DNA from: Clostridium lentum
Lineage (GTDB): Bacteria; Bacillota; Clostridia; Clostridiales; Clostridiaceae
Direction: 5' to 3'
Assembly: GCF_014287815.1 (NCBI RefSeq)
Contig: NZ_JACOOQ010000015.1
Location: forward strand, 16,716-80,715
Length of the DNA: 64,000 bases
The notes beneath the pieces were generated by a model, which saw only the letters and a list, made by a program, of their open reading frames with translations, ran no database searches and was not told where the DNA came from. Positions 9,221-19,389 of this stretch are shown here, one piece after another. The position numbers were made by a program, and so were the translations under genes. How positions within the stretch are numbered: the stretch's first letter is position 1; each line of letters opens with the position of its first letter.

Positions 9221-9316
9221 GTAGACAGTGGGTGTCGCAAGACGTAATAGTTACCTACCGAGGAGTTCCGATTATATATTGGGTCTTCCTGCGTCTACAA
9301 GGAAGACCTTTCTTAT
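9221..9316 (+). ncRNA. L10 leader RNA with attenuator
   Basis: The long 5' leader of rplJ contains the hallmark CCTACCGAGG of the ribosomal protein L10 leader (the L10(L12)4-binding site). GTAGAC at 9221-9226 can close the structure with GTCTAC at 9293-9298. A hairpin of GGTCTTCCT (9282-9290) and AGGAAGACC (9300-9308), followed by TTTCTT, forms an intrinsic terminator whose loop contains the GTCTAC strand. Excess L10-L12 complex is expected to reduce expression of this operon through this element. Confidence 0.85.
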
Positions 9317-9356
9317 TAAGAAAACAGTTTTTAAACTGTGAGGAGGTGGACACACA

Positions 9357-9863
9357 GTGATAAAGAAGAACAGACAAATTAAAGAAGCTAAAGTTCTTGA
9401 AATCAAAGAAAAGTTAGAAAAAGCTCAAGGTGTTGTTTTAGCTGATTACCAAGGTTTATCAGTTGAAGAAGATACAATGCTAAGAAAGAGTTTAAGAGAA
9501 GCTGGTGTTGAATACAAAGTTTACAAAAACTCTTTAGTAACAAGAGCTGCTAACGAATTAGGATTAGGTGATGTAGTTCAATACTTAGAAGGGCCAGTTT
9601 CAATAGCATTCGGATACGAAGATGCTACTGCTCCAGCAAGAGTATTAAATAACTTCGCTAAAGATCACAAGAAATTAGAGTTAAAAGCTGGTATTGTTGA
9701 CGGTATTGTTTATGACAAGACTGGAGTTGAAAAACTTGCAACTATCCCATCAAAAGAAGTGCTTATTGCAAAACTTCTTGGAAGCTTCAAAGCTCCATTA
9801 TCAAACTTTGCATATTTAATTAATGCAATTAAAGATAAAAAAGAATCAGAATCAGCTGAATAA
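9357..9863 (+). CDS. rplJ: 50S ribosomal protein L10
   Basis: Anchors the L7/L12 dimers to the large subunit. The 168 residues show the globular rRNA-binding domain ([39 protein letters not shown]) and the C-terminal helix that binds L7/L12. The GTG start lies eight bases after AGGAGGTG. The start is also near a small hairpin (ACAGTTT/AAACTGT) just before the ribosome-binding site. The gene is preceded by a promoter and an L10 leader and followed by rplL. Confidence 0.97.
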   Translation: MIKKNRQIKEAKVLEIKEKLEKAQGVVLADYQGLSVEEDTMLRKSLREAGVEYKVYKNSLVTRAANELGLGDVVQYLEGPVSIAFGYEDATAPARVLNNFAKDHKKLELKAGIVDGIVYDKTGVEKLATIPSKEVLIAKLLGSFKAPLSNFAYLINAIKDKKESESAE

Positions 9864-9915
9864 TAAACTGATATAAGACACATTGTTTTTTAAAATTTTT
9901 GGAGGTGCAATTAAA

Positions 9916-10281
9916 ATGACAAGAGAAGATATCATTCAAGCTATAAAAGAAATGACAGTTTTAGAATTAAACGAATTAGTAACTGCTTGCGAAGAGGAAT
10001 TTGGTGTTAGCGCTGCTGCTCCAGTTGCTGTTGTAGGTGGAGCTGTTGCAGGTGCTGCAGCAGAAGAAAAAACAGAATTCGACGTAGTATTAGCTAACGC
10101 TGGTGCTAACAAGATTAAAGTAATCAAAGTTGTTAGAGAATTAACTGGATTAGGATTAAAAGAAGCTAAGGAAATAGTTGATGGAGCTCCTAAGACATTA
10201 AAGGAAGCTGTTTCTAAAGAAGAAGCTGAAGACATGAAAGCTAAATTAGCTGAAGTTGGAGCTGAAGTAGAAGTTAAATAA
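9916..10281 (+). CDS. rplL: 50S ribosomal protein L7/L12
   Basis: Multi-copy stalk protein that recruits and stimulates translational GTPases. The 121-residue protein has the helical N-terminal dimerisation domain, an Ala/Val/Gly-rich hinge (about 35-52, [19 protein letters not shown]) and the C-terminal domain [42 protein letters not shown]. The ATG at 9916 lies after GGAGGTGCAATTAAA; an upstream in-frame TTG at 9883 lies before that site and is rejected. A strong terminator follows. Confidence 0.98.
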   Translation: MTREDIIQAIKEMTVLELNELVTACEEEFGVSAAAPVAVVGGAVAGAAAEEKTEFDVVLANAGANKIKVIKVVRELTGLGLKEAKEIVDGAPKTLKEAVSKEEAEDMKAKLAEVGAEVEVK

Positions 10282-10301
10282 TTTCTTTAGAAATTATATA
10301 T

Positions 10302-10331
10302 AAAAGGTGCTTTATAGCACCTTTTTTCTTG
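10302..10331 (+). terminator. Terminator of rplJ-rplL
   Basis: A 10-bp perfect stem AAAAGGTGCT/AGCACCTTTT with a four-base loop, followed by TTTCTT, 20 bases after the rplL stop. Confidence 0.9.
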
Positions 10332-10380
10332 CTCTTATATGTAAGGGTAGAAAAATGAAAGAAAAAAGAAAAAGTGAATA

Positions 10381-10409
10381 TTGACAAATGATTAAGGTTA
10401 TGATACTAT
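10381..10409 (+). promoter_or_regulatory. Promoter of rpoB-rpoC
   Basis: TTGACA at 10381-10386, 17 bases, TACTAT at 10404-10409 with TGA just before it (extended -10). It lies between the rplL terminator and rpoB, so the polymerase genes have their own promoter rather than depending only on read-through. Confidence 0.8.
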
Positions 10410-10466
10410 TATCAAATGTACTATTCAATATGGGATATTATATATTCTTAAGAAAATAGGTATAAT

Positions 10467-10538
10467 TAACTAATGGTTGGTTATACTAGAACGTGATGCT
10501 CTCCGAAAGCAAAAGTCCTTAGGGAAATTATGCTTTTG
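10467..10538 (+). other. Structured rpoB leader
   Basis: In the roughly 160-base leader, TAACTAA (10467-10473) pairs with TTGGTTA (10477-10483), and CAAAAG (10510-10515) pairs with CTTTTG (10533-10538) around an inner TCC/GGA. The region is richer in G and C than its surroundings. I do not recognise a named RNA family. Confidence 0.45.
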
Positions 10539-10571
10539 GTTATTTTACTTTTATACAAGGGGTGAAGATTC

Positions 10572-13500
10572 ATGGTACATCCTGTCCAAGTCGGAAAAAG
10601 AACAAGAATGAGTTTTGCTAAGGTTAAAGATGTAACCGAAATGCCAAATTTAATTGAAGTACAATTAGATTCGTATGAGTGGTTCCTTAAAGAAGGATTA
10701 CTTGAAGTATTTGATGATATAAATCCTATATCAAATTTTACTGGAAATCTTGTACTTGAGTTTGTAGACTACAAACTAGATATGGATAATATTAAATACT
10801 CAGTGGAAGAGTGTAAAGAGAGAGATTCTACTTATGCGGCACCACTAAAAGTATCAGTTAGACTAACTAACAATGATACTGGAGAAATAAAAGAACAAGA
10901 AGTATTTATGGGAGATTTCCCATTAATGACTGAGCAAGGTACTTTCATAATTAACGGGGCTGAGAGAGTTGTTGTAAGCCAGTTAGTTAGATCACCAGGT
11001 GTTTATTACAGCAACACAATTGATAAGAGTGGTAAGAAATTATTTGCTTCAACTGTAATACCTAATAGAGGTGCTTGGTTAGAGTACGAAACCGATTCAA
11101 ATGATGTTATCTATGTAAGAATAGATAAGACAAGAAAGTTACCTATAAGTATTTTAGCAAGAGCTATGGGTTATGGAAGCGACCAAGAGTTACTTGAGTA
11201 CTTTGGTGAAGAAGAAAGATTTAAGGCTACAATTGAAAAAGATAATACTAAAACTAGAGAAGAAGCATTATTAGAAATATATAAGAGATTAAGACCAGGT
11301 GAACCACCAACTGTGGATAGCGCTGTATCTTTAATTGATTCATTATTCTTTGATGCTAAAAGATATGACTTATCTAGAGTAGGTAGATATAAATTTAATA
11401 GAAAGTTAGCTATTAATTTAAGATTAATAAATCAAATCGCTGCTGTTGACATTATTAACCCTTCAACTGGAGAAGTAATGGTTGAACAAGGTGAAAAAAT
11501 TAGCAGAGAAATGGCTGAAGCAATACAATGTGCTGGAATAAATTCCGTAGATGTATTAGTTGAAGATAGAGTAGTTAGAGTAATTGGTAACTACTTTGTA
11601 GATATCAATAAGGTTGTACCATTTGATATAAGTGATTTAAATATAAGAGAGGCTGTTCATTATCCAACTCTAATGGAAATATTAGACAATTATGATGATG
11701 AAGCTACAATTAAGGAAGAAATAAAGAAAAATATCACTAGATTAATACCAAAACATATAGTTAGAGACGATATTTTCGCAACAATTAGTTACGAAATAGG
11801 TTTAGCTTATGGTATAGGTTATACAGATGATATTGATCATTTAGGAAATAGAAGATTAAGATCTGTTGGTGAATTACTTCAAAACCAATTTAGAATTGGT
11901 TTATCAAGAATGGAAAGAGTAGTTAAGGAAAGAATGACTATTCAAGACCAAGAAGCTATTACACCACAAATGCTAATCAATATAAGACCAGTTGCAGCTG
12001 CTATAAAAGAATTCTTTGGTAGCTCACAATTATCACAATTCATGGATCAAACAAATCCATTATCAGAATTAACTCACAAGAGAAGATTATCAGCTTTAGG
12101 ACCAGGAGGACTTTCAAGAGAAAGAGCTGGGTTTGAAGTAAGAGACGTTCATCATTCTCATTATGGTAGAATGTGTCCAATAGAAACTCCTGAAGGACCA
12201 AATATAGGTCTTATTAACTCATTAGCAACTTATGCTAAGGTTAATGAATATGGATTTATTGAAACTCCATATAGAATTGTAGATAAAGAAACTGGAACGG
12301 TTACAGATGAAATAAGATACTTCACAGCTGATGAAGAAGATTTATACTTAATAGCACAAGCTAAGGAACCGATTGGACCTGATAATAAGTTTGTTGAAAG
12401 TAGAGTAACTGTAAGACATAAAGATGATACATTAGTAGTTAATGCATCACAAGTAGATTTAATCGACGTATCTCCAAGACAAATAGTTTCTGTTGCAACA
12501 GCAATGATTCCATTCTTAGAGAACGATGATGCTTCTAGAGCACTGATGGGAGCCAACATGCAACGTCAAGCGGTTCCATTATTAAAGCCACAAGCACCTA
12601 TCGTTGGTACAGGAATTGAGTATAGAGCAGCTGCTGATTCAGGAGTTTTACCTAAGGCTAAAAACTCAGGTACAGTTGTTTATGTAAGTGCTGATGAAAT
12701 CAGAATCAAGAGAGATGCAGACGGTGGAATTGATACTTATAAATTACTTAAATTTAAGAGAAGTAACCCAGGTACTTGTATAAACCAAAGACCTTTAGTT
12801 GATAAGGGAGAAATGGTATTTAAGAACCAAGTATTAGCAGATGGTCCAGCTACAGATTTAGGAGAAATAGCATTAGGTAAAAACATCAGAATGGGATTCA
12901 TAACTTGGGAAGGTTATAACTACGAAGATGCGATGCTAATTTCAGAAGAATTAGTTAGAGAAGATGTATTTACTTCAATACACATTGAAGAGTATGAATG
13001 TGAAGCTAGAGATACTAAGTTAGGACCAGAAGAAATAACAAGAGACATACCAAACGTAAGTGAAGATGCTCTTAAAAACATTGATGATAGAGGTATAATC
13101 AGAATTGGTGCTGAAGTTAGATCAGGGGATATCCTAGTTGGTAAAGTAACACCTAAGGGAGAAACTGAATTAACAGCTGAAGAAAGATTATTAAGAGCTA
13201 TTTTCGGTGAAAAAGCTAGAGAAGTAAGAGATACATCATTAAGAGTACCACATGGTGAAGCTGGTATCATAGTTGATGTTAAGATATTCACTAGAGAAAA
13301 CGGTGATGAATTAAATCCAGGAGTTAATGAACTTGTTAGATGTTATATCGCTCAAAAGAGAAAAATTTCTGTTGGGGATAAGATGGCTGGACGTCACGGT
13401 AATAAAGGGGTTATCTCAAGAGTATTACCAGAAGAAGATATGCCATTCTTACCAGATGGTAGACCATTACAAATTTGTTTAAATCCATTAGGGGTTCCAT

Positions 13501-14300
13501 CACGTATGAATATCGGGCAGGTATTAGAAGTTCACTTAGGATGGGCTTCAAGCAAATTAGGATGGCACATAGCTACTCCTGTATTTGATGGTGCTACAGA
13601 AAAAGATATTGAAAAATATTTAGAAGAAGCTGGATATAATGCAAATGGAAAGACTGTACTATACGATGGTAGAACAGGTGAACCATTTGATAATGAAGTA
13701 ACGGTAGGTATAATGTATATCTTAAAGCTTGCCCATTTAGTTGATGATAAGATCCACGCAAGATCAACAGGACCTTACTCACTTGTTACACAACAACCAT
13801 TAGGAGGTAAGGCACAATTTGGTGGTCAAAGATTTGGGGAAATGGAAGTTTGGGCTTTAGAAGCATATGGTGCTGCTCATACATTACAAGAAATATTAAC
13901 TGTTAAATCAGATGATGTTGTAGGAAGAGTTAAGACATATGAAGCTATTGTTAAGGGAGAAAACATCCCTGAACCAGGAGTACCAGAATCATTTAAGGTT
14001 CTTATTAAAGAATTACAAGCTTTATGCTTAGATGTTAAAGTATTAAATGATAATAACGAAGAAGTTAAATTAAAAGAATTTAGCGAAGATGATATAGAAG
14101 ATTTAGAAGTTAACATAGAGGGAACTGAAGATTTAGGAAATACACAATCTGTTGCAGATGATAGTTATATTTCAGCTAATGATAACAATGAAGTAGATGC
14201 TGACATAGATGTTGAAGAAGATATAGATTTAGATGCATTTACATTAGATGGGTTCCATGAAGAGTTAGATTTAGACGATTTTGTCAACGATGAACACTAA
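10572..14300 (+). CDS. rpoB: RNA polymerase subunit beta
   Basis: Catalytic subunit that, with beta', forms the active centre and binds NTPs. The 1242 residues contain the rifampicin pocket [23 protein letters not shown] followed by [17 protein letters not shown], with Asp, His and Ser at the three main resistance positions, so no common rifampicin-resistance change is seen. Further motifs include [16 protein letters not shown] and [13 protein letters not shown]. The last ~80 residues are a strongly acidic tail rich in Asp and Glu. The ATG follows AAGGGGTGAAGATTC. rpoC begins 21 bases after the stop. Confidence 0.99.
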   Translation: MVHPVQVGKRTRMSFAKVKDVTEMPNLIEVQLDSYEWFLKEGLLEVFDDINPISNFTGNLVLEFVDYKLDMDNIKYSVEECKERDSTYAAPLKVSVRLTNNDTGEIKEQEVFMGDFPLMTEQGTFIINGAERVVVSQLVRSPGVYYSNTIDKSGKKLFASTVIPNRGAWLEYETDSNDVIYVRIDKTRKLPISILARAMGYGSDQELLEYFGEEERFKATIEKDNTKTREEALLEIYKRLRPGEPPTVDSAVSLIDSLFFDAKRYDLSRVGRYKFNRKLAINLRLINQIAAVDIINPSTGEVMVEQGEKISREMAEAIQCAGINSVDVLVEDRVVRVIGNYFVDINKVVPFDISDLNIREAVHYPTLMEILDNYDDEATIKEEIKKNITRLIPKHIVRDDIFATISYEIGLAYGIGYTDDIDHLGNRRLRSVGELLQNQFRIGLSRMERVVKERMTIQDQEAITPQMLINIRPVAAAIKEFFGSSQLSQFMDQTNPLSELTHKRRLSALGPGGLSRERAGFEVRDVHHSHYGRMCPIETPEGPNIGLINSLATYAKVNEYGFIETPYRIVDKETGTVTDEIRYFTADEEDLYLIAQAKEPIGPDNKFVESRVTVRHKDDTLVVNASQVDLIDVSPRQIVSVATAMIPFLENDDASRALMGANMQRQAVPLLKPQAPIVGTGIEYRAAADSGVLPKAKNSGTVVYVSADEIRIKRDADGGIDTYKLLKFKRSNPGTCINQRPLVDKGEMVFKNQVLADGPATDLGEIALGKNIRMGFITWEGYNYEDAMLISEELVREDVFTSIHIEEYECEARDTKLGPEEITRDIPNVSEDALKNIDDRGIIRIGAEVRSGDILVGKVTPKGETELTAEERLLRAIFGEKAREVRDTSLRVPHGEAGIIVDVKIFTRENGDELNPGVNELVRCYIAQKRKISVGDKMAGRHGNKGVISRVLPEEDMPFLPDGRPLQICLNPLGVPSRMNIGQVLEVHLGWASSKLGWHIATPVFDGATEKDIEKYLEEAGYNANGKTVLYDGRTGEPFDNEVTVGIMYILKLAHLVDDKIHARSTGPYSLVTQQPLGGKAQFGGQRFGEMEVWALEAYGAAHTLQEILTVKSDDVVGRVKTYEAIVKGENIPEPGVPESFKVLIKELQALCLDVKVLNDNNEEVKLKEFSEDDIEDLEVNIEGTEDLGNTQSVADDSYISANDNNEVDADIDVEEDIDLDAFTLDGFHEELDLDDFVNDEH

Positions 14301-14321
14301 TATTGAAGGGAGGATATACCC

Positions 14322-17300
14322 TTGTTTGAATTAAACAATTTTGATGCTATACAAATAGGATTAGCTTCTCCAGATCAGATAAGAGAATGGTCAAGAGGTG
14401 AAGTTAAAAAACCTGAAACAATTAACTATAGAACACTTAAGCCTGAAAGAGATGGTCTATTCTGTGAAAGAATTTTTGGACCTATGAAAGACTGGGAGTG
14501 TCATTGTGGTAAATATAAGAGAGTAAGATACAAAGGTATTGTTTGTGATAGATGTGGTGTTGAAGTTACTAAAGCTAAGGTAAGAAGAGAAAGAATGGGG
14601 CACATAGAGCTTGCTGCTCCCGTTTCTCACATTTGGTACTTCAAAGGTATTCCATCTAGAATGGGATTACTTTTAGATATGTCACCAAGAGCACTTGAAA
14701 AGATACTTTATTTTGCTTCTTATGTAGTTATTGATCCAAAGGAAACTTCTTTATTAAAGAAACAGCTTTTAAGCGAAAAAGAATATAGAGAAGCAGTAGA
14801 TAAGTTTGGTGAAGAAAGCTTTGTAGCTGGAATGGGTGCTGAAGCTGTTCAAGAGTTACTAGGTGAAATAGACTTAGAATCTCAATCAAAAGAATTAAAA
14901 GAAGAGCTAAAAACTAGCAGCGGACAAAAGAAAATAAGAGTTATCAGAAGATTAGAAGTAGTAGAATCTTTCAGAAAATCAGGAAATGATCCAAGATGGA
15001 TGGTTATAAACGTAATTCCTGTAATACCACCAGACTTAAGACCAATGGTTCAATTAGATGGTGGAAGATTTGCAACATCTGATTTAAATGACTTATATAG
15101 AAGAGTTATCAACAGAAATAACAGATTAAAGAAGCTTTTAGATTTAGGAGCTCCTGATATAATCGTTAGAAATGAAAAGAGAATGCTTCAAGAAGCTGTT
15201 GATGCTCTTATAGATAACGGTAGAAGGGGAAGACCAGTAACAGGTCCTGGAAACAGAGCCCTTAAATCATTATCAGATATGCTTAAAGGTAAGCAAGGTA
15301 GATTTAGACAAAACTTACTTGGTAAGAGAGTTGACTATTCAGGAAGATCAGTTATCGTTGTTGGACCTGAATTAAAAATGTACCAATGTGGTTTACCAAA
15401 GGAAATGGCTTTAGAATTATTCAAGCCTTTCGTAATGAAGAAACTAGTTGAAGATGGAATAGCTCACAATATTAAGAGTGCTAAGAGAATGGTAGAAAGA
15501 GTAAACAATCAAGTATGGGATATACTTGAAGAAGTTATTACTGATCATCCAGTATTACTTAACCGTGCTCCTACTCTACACAGACTTGGTATTCAAGCAT
15601 TCCAACCTGTATTAGTTGAAGGTAGAGCAATCAAGCTTCACCCATTAGTATGTACAGCATACAATGCTGACTTCGATGGTGACCAAATGGCGGTTCACGT
15701 TCCATTATCAGTAGAAGCTCAAGCAGAAGCAAGATTCTTAATGCTTGCAGCTGGAAATATCATGAAACCATCTGATGGTAAGCCAGTTTGTGTTCCTACA
15801 CAAGATATGGTTCTTGGTTCATACTATTTGACAATGGATAAAGAAGGATGTAAAGGTGAAGGAAGTTATTTTGCATCAGTAGACGAAGCTATAATGGCAT
15901 ACAACGTTAAAGCTATAGATATTCACGCATTAATCAATGTAAGAATGTTTAGAGAAGTTAATGGTGAAATGAAACATGGAATAATTAAGACTACTGTAGG
16001 TAAGATAATGTTCAATGAATCAATTCCACAAGATTTAGGATATGTTGATAGAGAAAATCCAGAAACTATGTTTAATCTTGAAGTTGATTTCTTAATTACT
16101 AAGAAGACATTAGGAAAACTTATTGATAAGTGTTATATTAAGCACGGTCCAACTAACACATCAATAATGTTAGATAACATAAAAGCTTTAGGATACCACT
16201 ATTCATCAATTGGTGCTATTACAGTAGCAGCGTCTGATATGGTCGTTCCAGAAGCTAAGTACACTTTACTAGCTGAAGCAGAAGCAACTGTAGATAAGAT
16301 AGAAAAGATGTACAAAAGAGGATTCATATCTGATGATGAAAGATATGAGAGAGTTATTGCTACTTGGACTAAGACAACTGAAGATGTAGCCAACGCACTT
16401 ATGGATAGTATGGATAAGTTTAATCCAATATTCATGATGGCTGATTCAGGAGCTAGAGGTTCTAAGGCACAAATCAAACAATTAGCAGGGATGAGAGGGC
16501 TTATGGCTGCTCCATCAGGTAAGATTATCGAGTTACCAATCAAGGCATCATTCAGAGAAGGTCTTGACGTACTTGAATACTTCTTATCAACACACGGTGC
16601 GAGAAAGGGTAATGCCGATACAGCACTTAAGACAGCGGATTCAGGTTACTTAACTAGAAGACTTGTTGACGTATCACAAGATGTTATCGTAAGAGAAATA
16701 GATTGTGGAACTGAAGAAGGATTATTAGTTTCTGAAATTAAAGAAGGAAACGAAGTAATCGAAGGATTAGCTGAAAGATTATATGGTAGATATACAGCTG
16801 AAGATATCTTCCACCCAGAAACAGGTGAATTATTATTACCAAGAGATACATTTATTGAATCTCACATGGCTGATAAGATAGCTGATTCAGGCGTTAAAGA
16901 AGTTAGAATAAGATCTGTATTCACATGTAACAGTAAAATAGGTGTTTGTGCTAAATGTTATGGTATGAACTTAGCAACAGCACAAAAAATAAATATTGGT
17001 GAAGCTGTTGGTATAATAGCTGCACAATCAATCGGTGAACCTGGTACTCAGCTTACAATGAGAACATTCCATACAGGTGGGGTTGCCGGTGCCGATATCA
17101 CTCAAGGTCTTCCTAGAGTTGAAGAATTATTTGAAGCTAGAAAACCAAAGGGGCTTGCTATAGTTTCAGAAGTTAGTGGTACTGTAAGAGTTGAAGAAAC
17201 TAAGAAGAAGAGAACGGTACACGTAATGACAGCTGAAGGCGAAGAACGTAGTTATGAAATTCCATTTGGATCAAGATTAAAAGTAACTAACGATGACATA

Positions 17301-17855
17301 ATAGAAGCTGGGGATGTTATTACTGAAGGTTCAGTAAATCCACATGATATTATGGCTATTAAAGGTGTTGATGGTGCTAGAGAATACTTACTTTCAGAAG
17401 TACAAAAAGTTTACAGACTTCAAGGGGTTGATATCAACGATAAGCACTTAGAAGTTGTTGTTAGACAAATGACTAGAAAGGTTAAAGTAAGCGAACCAGG
17501 AGATACTGAATTATTACCAGGAACTATGATAGATATGTTCGATTACAATGCTGAAAATGCTAGAGTTAGAGAGTTTGGTGGAGAAGAAGCACAAGGTGAA
17601 ATCGCATTATTAGGTATCACTAAGGCTGCACTTGCAACTGATAGTTTCTTATCAGCAGCATCATTCCAAGAAACTACTAGAGTTCTTACAGAAGCAGCTA
17701 TTAAAGGTAAGATAGACCCACTAGTTGGATTGAAAGAAAATGTTATTATAGGTAAGTTAATTCCAGCTGGTACAGGTATGATGAAATATAGATCATTAAA
17801 TGTAGATGTAAAAGGCGATGAGGAAGAAGTCGAAATTACAAATACTATAGAATAA
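14322..17855 (+). CDS. rpoC: RNA polymerase subunit beta'
   Basis: Largest catalytic subunit, holding the active-site Mg ion. The start is TTG at 14322 after GAAGGGAGG. An N-terminal zinc-binding segment is seen ([20 protein letters not shown]), then the Mg-binding NADFDGD at 448-454, bridge-helix and trigger-loop regions, and a second zinc cluster ([13 protein letters not shown]) followed by [28 protein letters not shown] with its parts intact. 1177 residues is the normal clostridial length. It is co-transcribed with rpoB. Confidence 0.99.
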   Translation: MFELNNFDAIQIGLASPDQIREWSRGEVKKPETINYRTLKPERDGLFCERIFGPMKDWECHCGKYKRVRYKGIVCDRCGVEVTKAKVRRERMGHIELAAPVSHIWYFKGIPSRMGLLLDMSPRALEKILYFASYVVIDPKETSLLKKQLLSEKEYREAVDKFGEESFVAGMGAEAVQELLGEIDLESQSKELKEELKTSSGQKKIRVIRRLEVVESFRKSGNDPRWMVINVIPVIPPDLRPMVQLDGGRFATSDLNDLYRRVINRNNRLKKLLDLGAPDIIVRNEKRMLQEAVDALIDNGRRGRPVTGPGNRALKSLSDMLKGKQGRFRQNLLGKRVDYSGRSVIVVGPELKMYQCGLPKEMALELFKPFVMKKLVEDGIAHNIKSAKRMVERVNNQVWDILEEVITDHPVLLNRAPTLHRLGIQAFQPVLVEGRAIKLHPLVCTAYNADFDGDQMAVHVPLSVEAQAEARFLMLAAGNIMKPSDGKPVCVPTQDMVLGSYYLTMDKEGCKGEGSYFASVDEAIMAYNVKAIDIHALINVRMFREVNGEMKHGIIKTTVGKIMFNESIPQDLGYVDRENPETMFNLEVDFLITKKTLGKLIDKCYIKHGPTNTSIMLDNIKALGYHYSSIGAITVAASDMVVPEAKYTLLAEAEATVDKIEKMYKRGFISDDERYERVIATWTKTTEDVANALMDSMDKFNPIFMMADSGARGSKAQIKQLAGMRGLMAAPSGKIIELPIKASFREGLDVLEYFLSTHGARKGNADTALKTADSGYLTRRLVDVSQDVIVREIDCGTEEGLLVSEIKEGNEVIEGLAERLYGRYTAEDIFHPETGELLLPRDTFIESHMADKIADSGVKEVRIRSVFTCNSKIGVCAKCYGMNLATAQKINIGEAVGIIAAQSIGEPGTQLTMRTFHTGGVAGADITQGLPRVEELFEARKPKGLAIVSEVSGTVRVEETKKKRTVHVMTAEGEERSYEIPFGSRLKVTNDDIIEAGDVITEGSVNPHDIMAIKGVDGAREYLLSEVQKVYRLQGVDINDKHLEVVVRQMTRKVKVSEPGDTELLPGTMIDMFDYNAENARVREFGGEEAQGEIALLGITKAALATDSFLSAASFQETTRVLTEAAIKGKIDPLVGLKENVIIGKLIPAGTGMMKYRSLNVDVKGDEEEVEITNTIE

Positions 17856-17870
17856 TACAGTGCAATTTTA

Positions 17871-17899
17871 TTGACATGTGTATGCTTAAATGATAAAAT
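17871..17899 (+). promoter_or_regulatory. Promoter of the L7Ae-like gene-rpsL-rpsG-fusA unit
   Basis: TTGACA at 17871-17876, a 17-base spacer and TAAAAT at 17894-17899, 16 bases after the rpoC stop. Confidence 0.82.
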
Positions 17900-17954
17900 A
17901 CCAATTGTGTGATTTATAAAGCTACACTACAATATGATTGTCTACATGATTCAT

Positions 17955-17982
17955 GGAGGCAAACTTGTTGAAGCATGCCTCC
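17955..17982 (+). other. Leader hairpin before the L7Ae-like gene
   Basis: GGAGGCA (17955-17961) pairs exactly with TGCCTCC (17976-17982), 14 bases before the ribosome-binding site. The 5' arm contains an anti-Shine-Dalgarno-like complement on the opposite arm, so it may influence translation. The downstream protein belongs to a kink-turn-binding family, so self-binding is possible, but I cannot identify a clear kink-turn by eye. Confidence 0.45.
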
Positions 17983-18008
17983 CTGAACTAAGATTAGGAG
18001 GGGGATTC

Positions 18009-18251
18009 ATGTTAGACAAGATTGTAGAAAAGAAAGTTATTGGAATAAAACAATGTCTAAAATTTATAAAACTTGGCAAAGGCAAGGTTTTATATGTAGC
18101 TAATGATGCAGACGCTAGATTGATATCACCTTTGATAGAGCTAGCGGAAAAAGAAAACATAAAAATTGTAGAAGTTTCTACAATGAAGGAACTAGGATTG
18201 ATGAGCGGTATTGAAGTTAGAAGTGCAGCAACATTAATCATAGAAAAATAA
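18009..18251 (+). CDS. L7Ae-like ribosomal protein (YbxF family)
   Basis: Small RNA-binding protein of the L7Ae/L30e/S12e/Gadd45 superfamily; its Bacillus relative YbxF binds kink-turn RNA and associates with growing ribosomes. The 80-residue protein has GIKQCLKFIKLGKGKVLYVANDADARLISPLIELAEKEN in blocks typical of the family, with the GKGK/ANDAD RNA-contact region. The ATG at 18009 follows TTAGGAGGGG; a longer reading to an upstream ATG at 17934 would run through the leader hairpin and is rejected. Its position before rpsL is standard in Firmicutes. Confidence 0.9.
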   Translation: MLDKIVEKKVIGIKQCLKFIKLGKGKVLYVANDADARLISPLIELAEKENIKIVEVSTMKELGLMSGIEVRSAATLIIEK

Positions 18252-18302
18252 ATTTGTGTTTATCTTATTTATATAGATAAATAAATTTCAGGAGGTGAAA
18301 AA

Positions 18303-18680
18303 ATGCCAACTATAAGCCAATTAGTTAGAAAAGGAAGAAAATCTGCTGCTAACAAATCAACAGCACCAGCATTAAATGAATGTCCACAAAGAAGAGGAGT
18401 TTGTACAGTTGTTAAGACTACTACTCCAAAGAAGCCTAACTCAGCTTTAAGAAAAGTTGCCAGAGTAAGACTTACAAATGGATTCGAAGTTACTGCATAT
18501 ATCGGTGGTGTAGGACACAACTTACAAGAGCACAGCGTTGTTCTTATAAGAGGTGGTAGAGTTAAGGACCTTCCTGGGGTTAGATACCACATCGTAAGAG
18601 GGGCACTTGACTGTGCTGGTGTAGCTAACAGAATGCAAGGAAGATCTAAATACGGTGCTAAGAGACCAAAACAAAAATAG
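18303..18680 (+). CDS. rpsL: 30S ribosomal protein S12
   Basis: Decoding-centre protein that monitors tRNA selection. The 125 residues show [19 protein letters not shown] and [19 protein letters not shown]. Lys43 and Lys88, the main streptomycin-resistance positions, are both the sensitive type. The ATG follows AGGAGGTGAAAA. A structured 160-base interval separates it from rpsG. Confidence 0.98.
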   Translation: MPTISQLVRKGRKSAANKSTAPALNECPQRRGVCTVVKTTTPKKPNSALRKVARVRLTNGFEVTAYIGGVGHNLQEHSVVLIRGGRVKDLPGVRYHIVRGALDCAGVANRMQGRSKYGAKRPKQK

Positions 18681-18696
18681 TTTCTTAAACTAAGAT

Positions 18697-18796
18697 AGTG
18701 CTTATCTTCGGCATTTACATAGATTTAAAGAAATTTAATTAGATTTATATAGATGTAAGAAGCGAAGCACTTTGCGGCAAATGTAAAGTGTTGCCG
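18697..18796 (+). ncRNA. Structured rpsL-rpsG intergenic RNA with alternative folds
   Basis: One fold pairs AGTGCTT (18697-18703) with AAGCACT (18765-18771), TTACAT (18715-18720) with ATGTAA (18753-18758), and CGGCAA (18775-18780) with TTGCCG (18791-18796). An alternative pairs CGGCA+TTTACAT (18709-18720) with ATGTAAA (18781-18787) and TGCCG (18792-18796) with a four-base bulge. CACTTT (18768-18773) and AAAGTG (18785-18790) are also complementary. The alternatives share strands and cannot all form at once. The element ends shortly before the rpsG ribosome-binding site. In E. coli S7 controls translation from the S12-S7 gap; a role here is inference. Confidence 0.6.
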
Positions 18797-18818
18797 AGTA
18801 CCGATGACTTAAAAGTAA

Positions 18819-19313
<495 letters not shown>

Positions 19314-19320
19314 TAAACTG

Positions 19321-19350
19321 AAACTGTTTTGGCTTATGCCAAAGCAGTTT
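19321..19350 (+). other. Hairpin between rpsG and fusA
   Basis: AAACTG-T-TTTGGC pairs with GCCAAA-G-CAGTTT (one T-G pair) around a TTAT loop: a 13-bp stem eight bases after the rpsG stop. No T-tract follows on the plus strand, so mRNA processing or partial attenuation is more likely than full termination. Confidence 0.6.
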
Positions 19351-19389
19351 TGTCGAATATAAAATTACTCATTGAGAGGAGGATATACA

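Noticed and set aside
12230..13291. Minus-strand frames in rpoB
   Set aside because: Shadow frames of a strongly biased coding sequence; Ser/Leu/Ile-rich translations without known motifs.
17934..18008. Longer N-terminus for the L7Ae-like protein
   Set aside because: It would be encoded by the leader hairpin and lacks a ribosome-binding site; the family starts at 18009.
18249..18290. TTTATCT/AGATAAA repeat before rpsL as a terminator
   Set aside because: Very AT-rich weak stem without a T-tract right before a ribosome-binding site; chance is likely.
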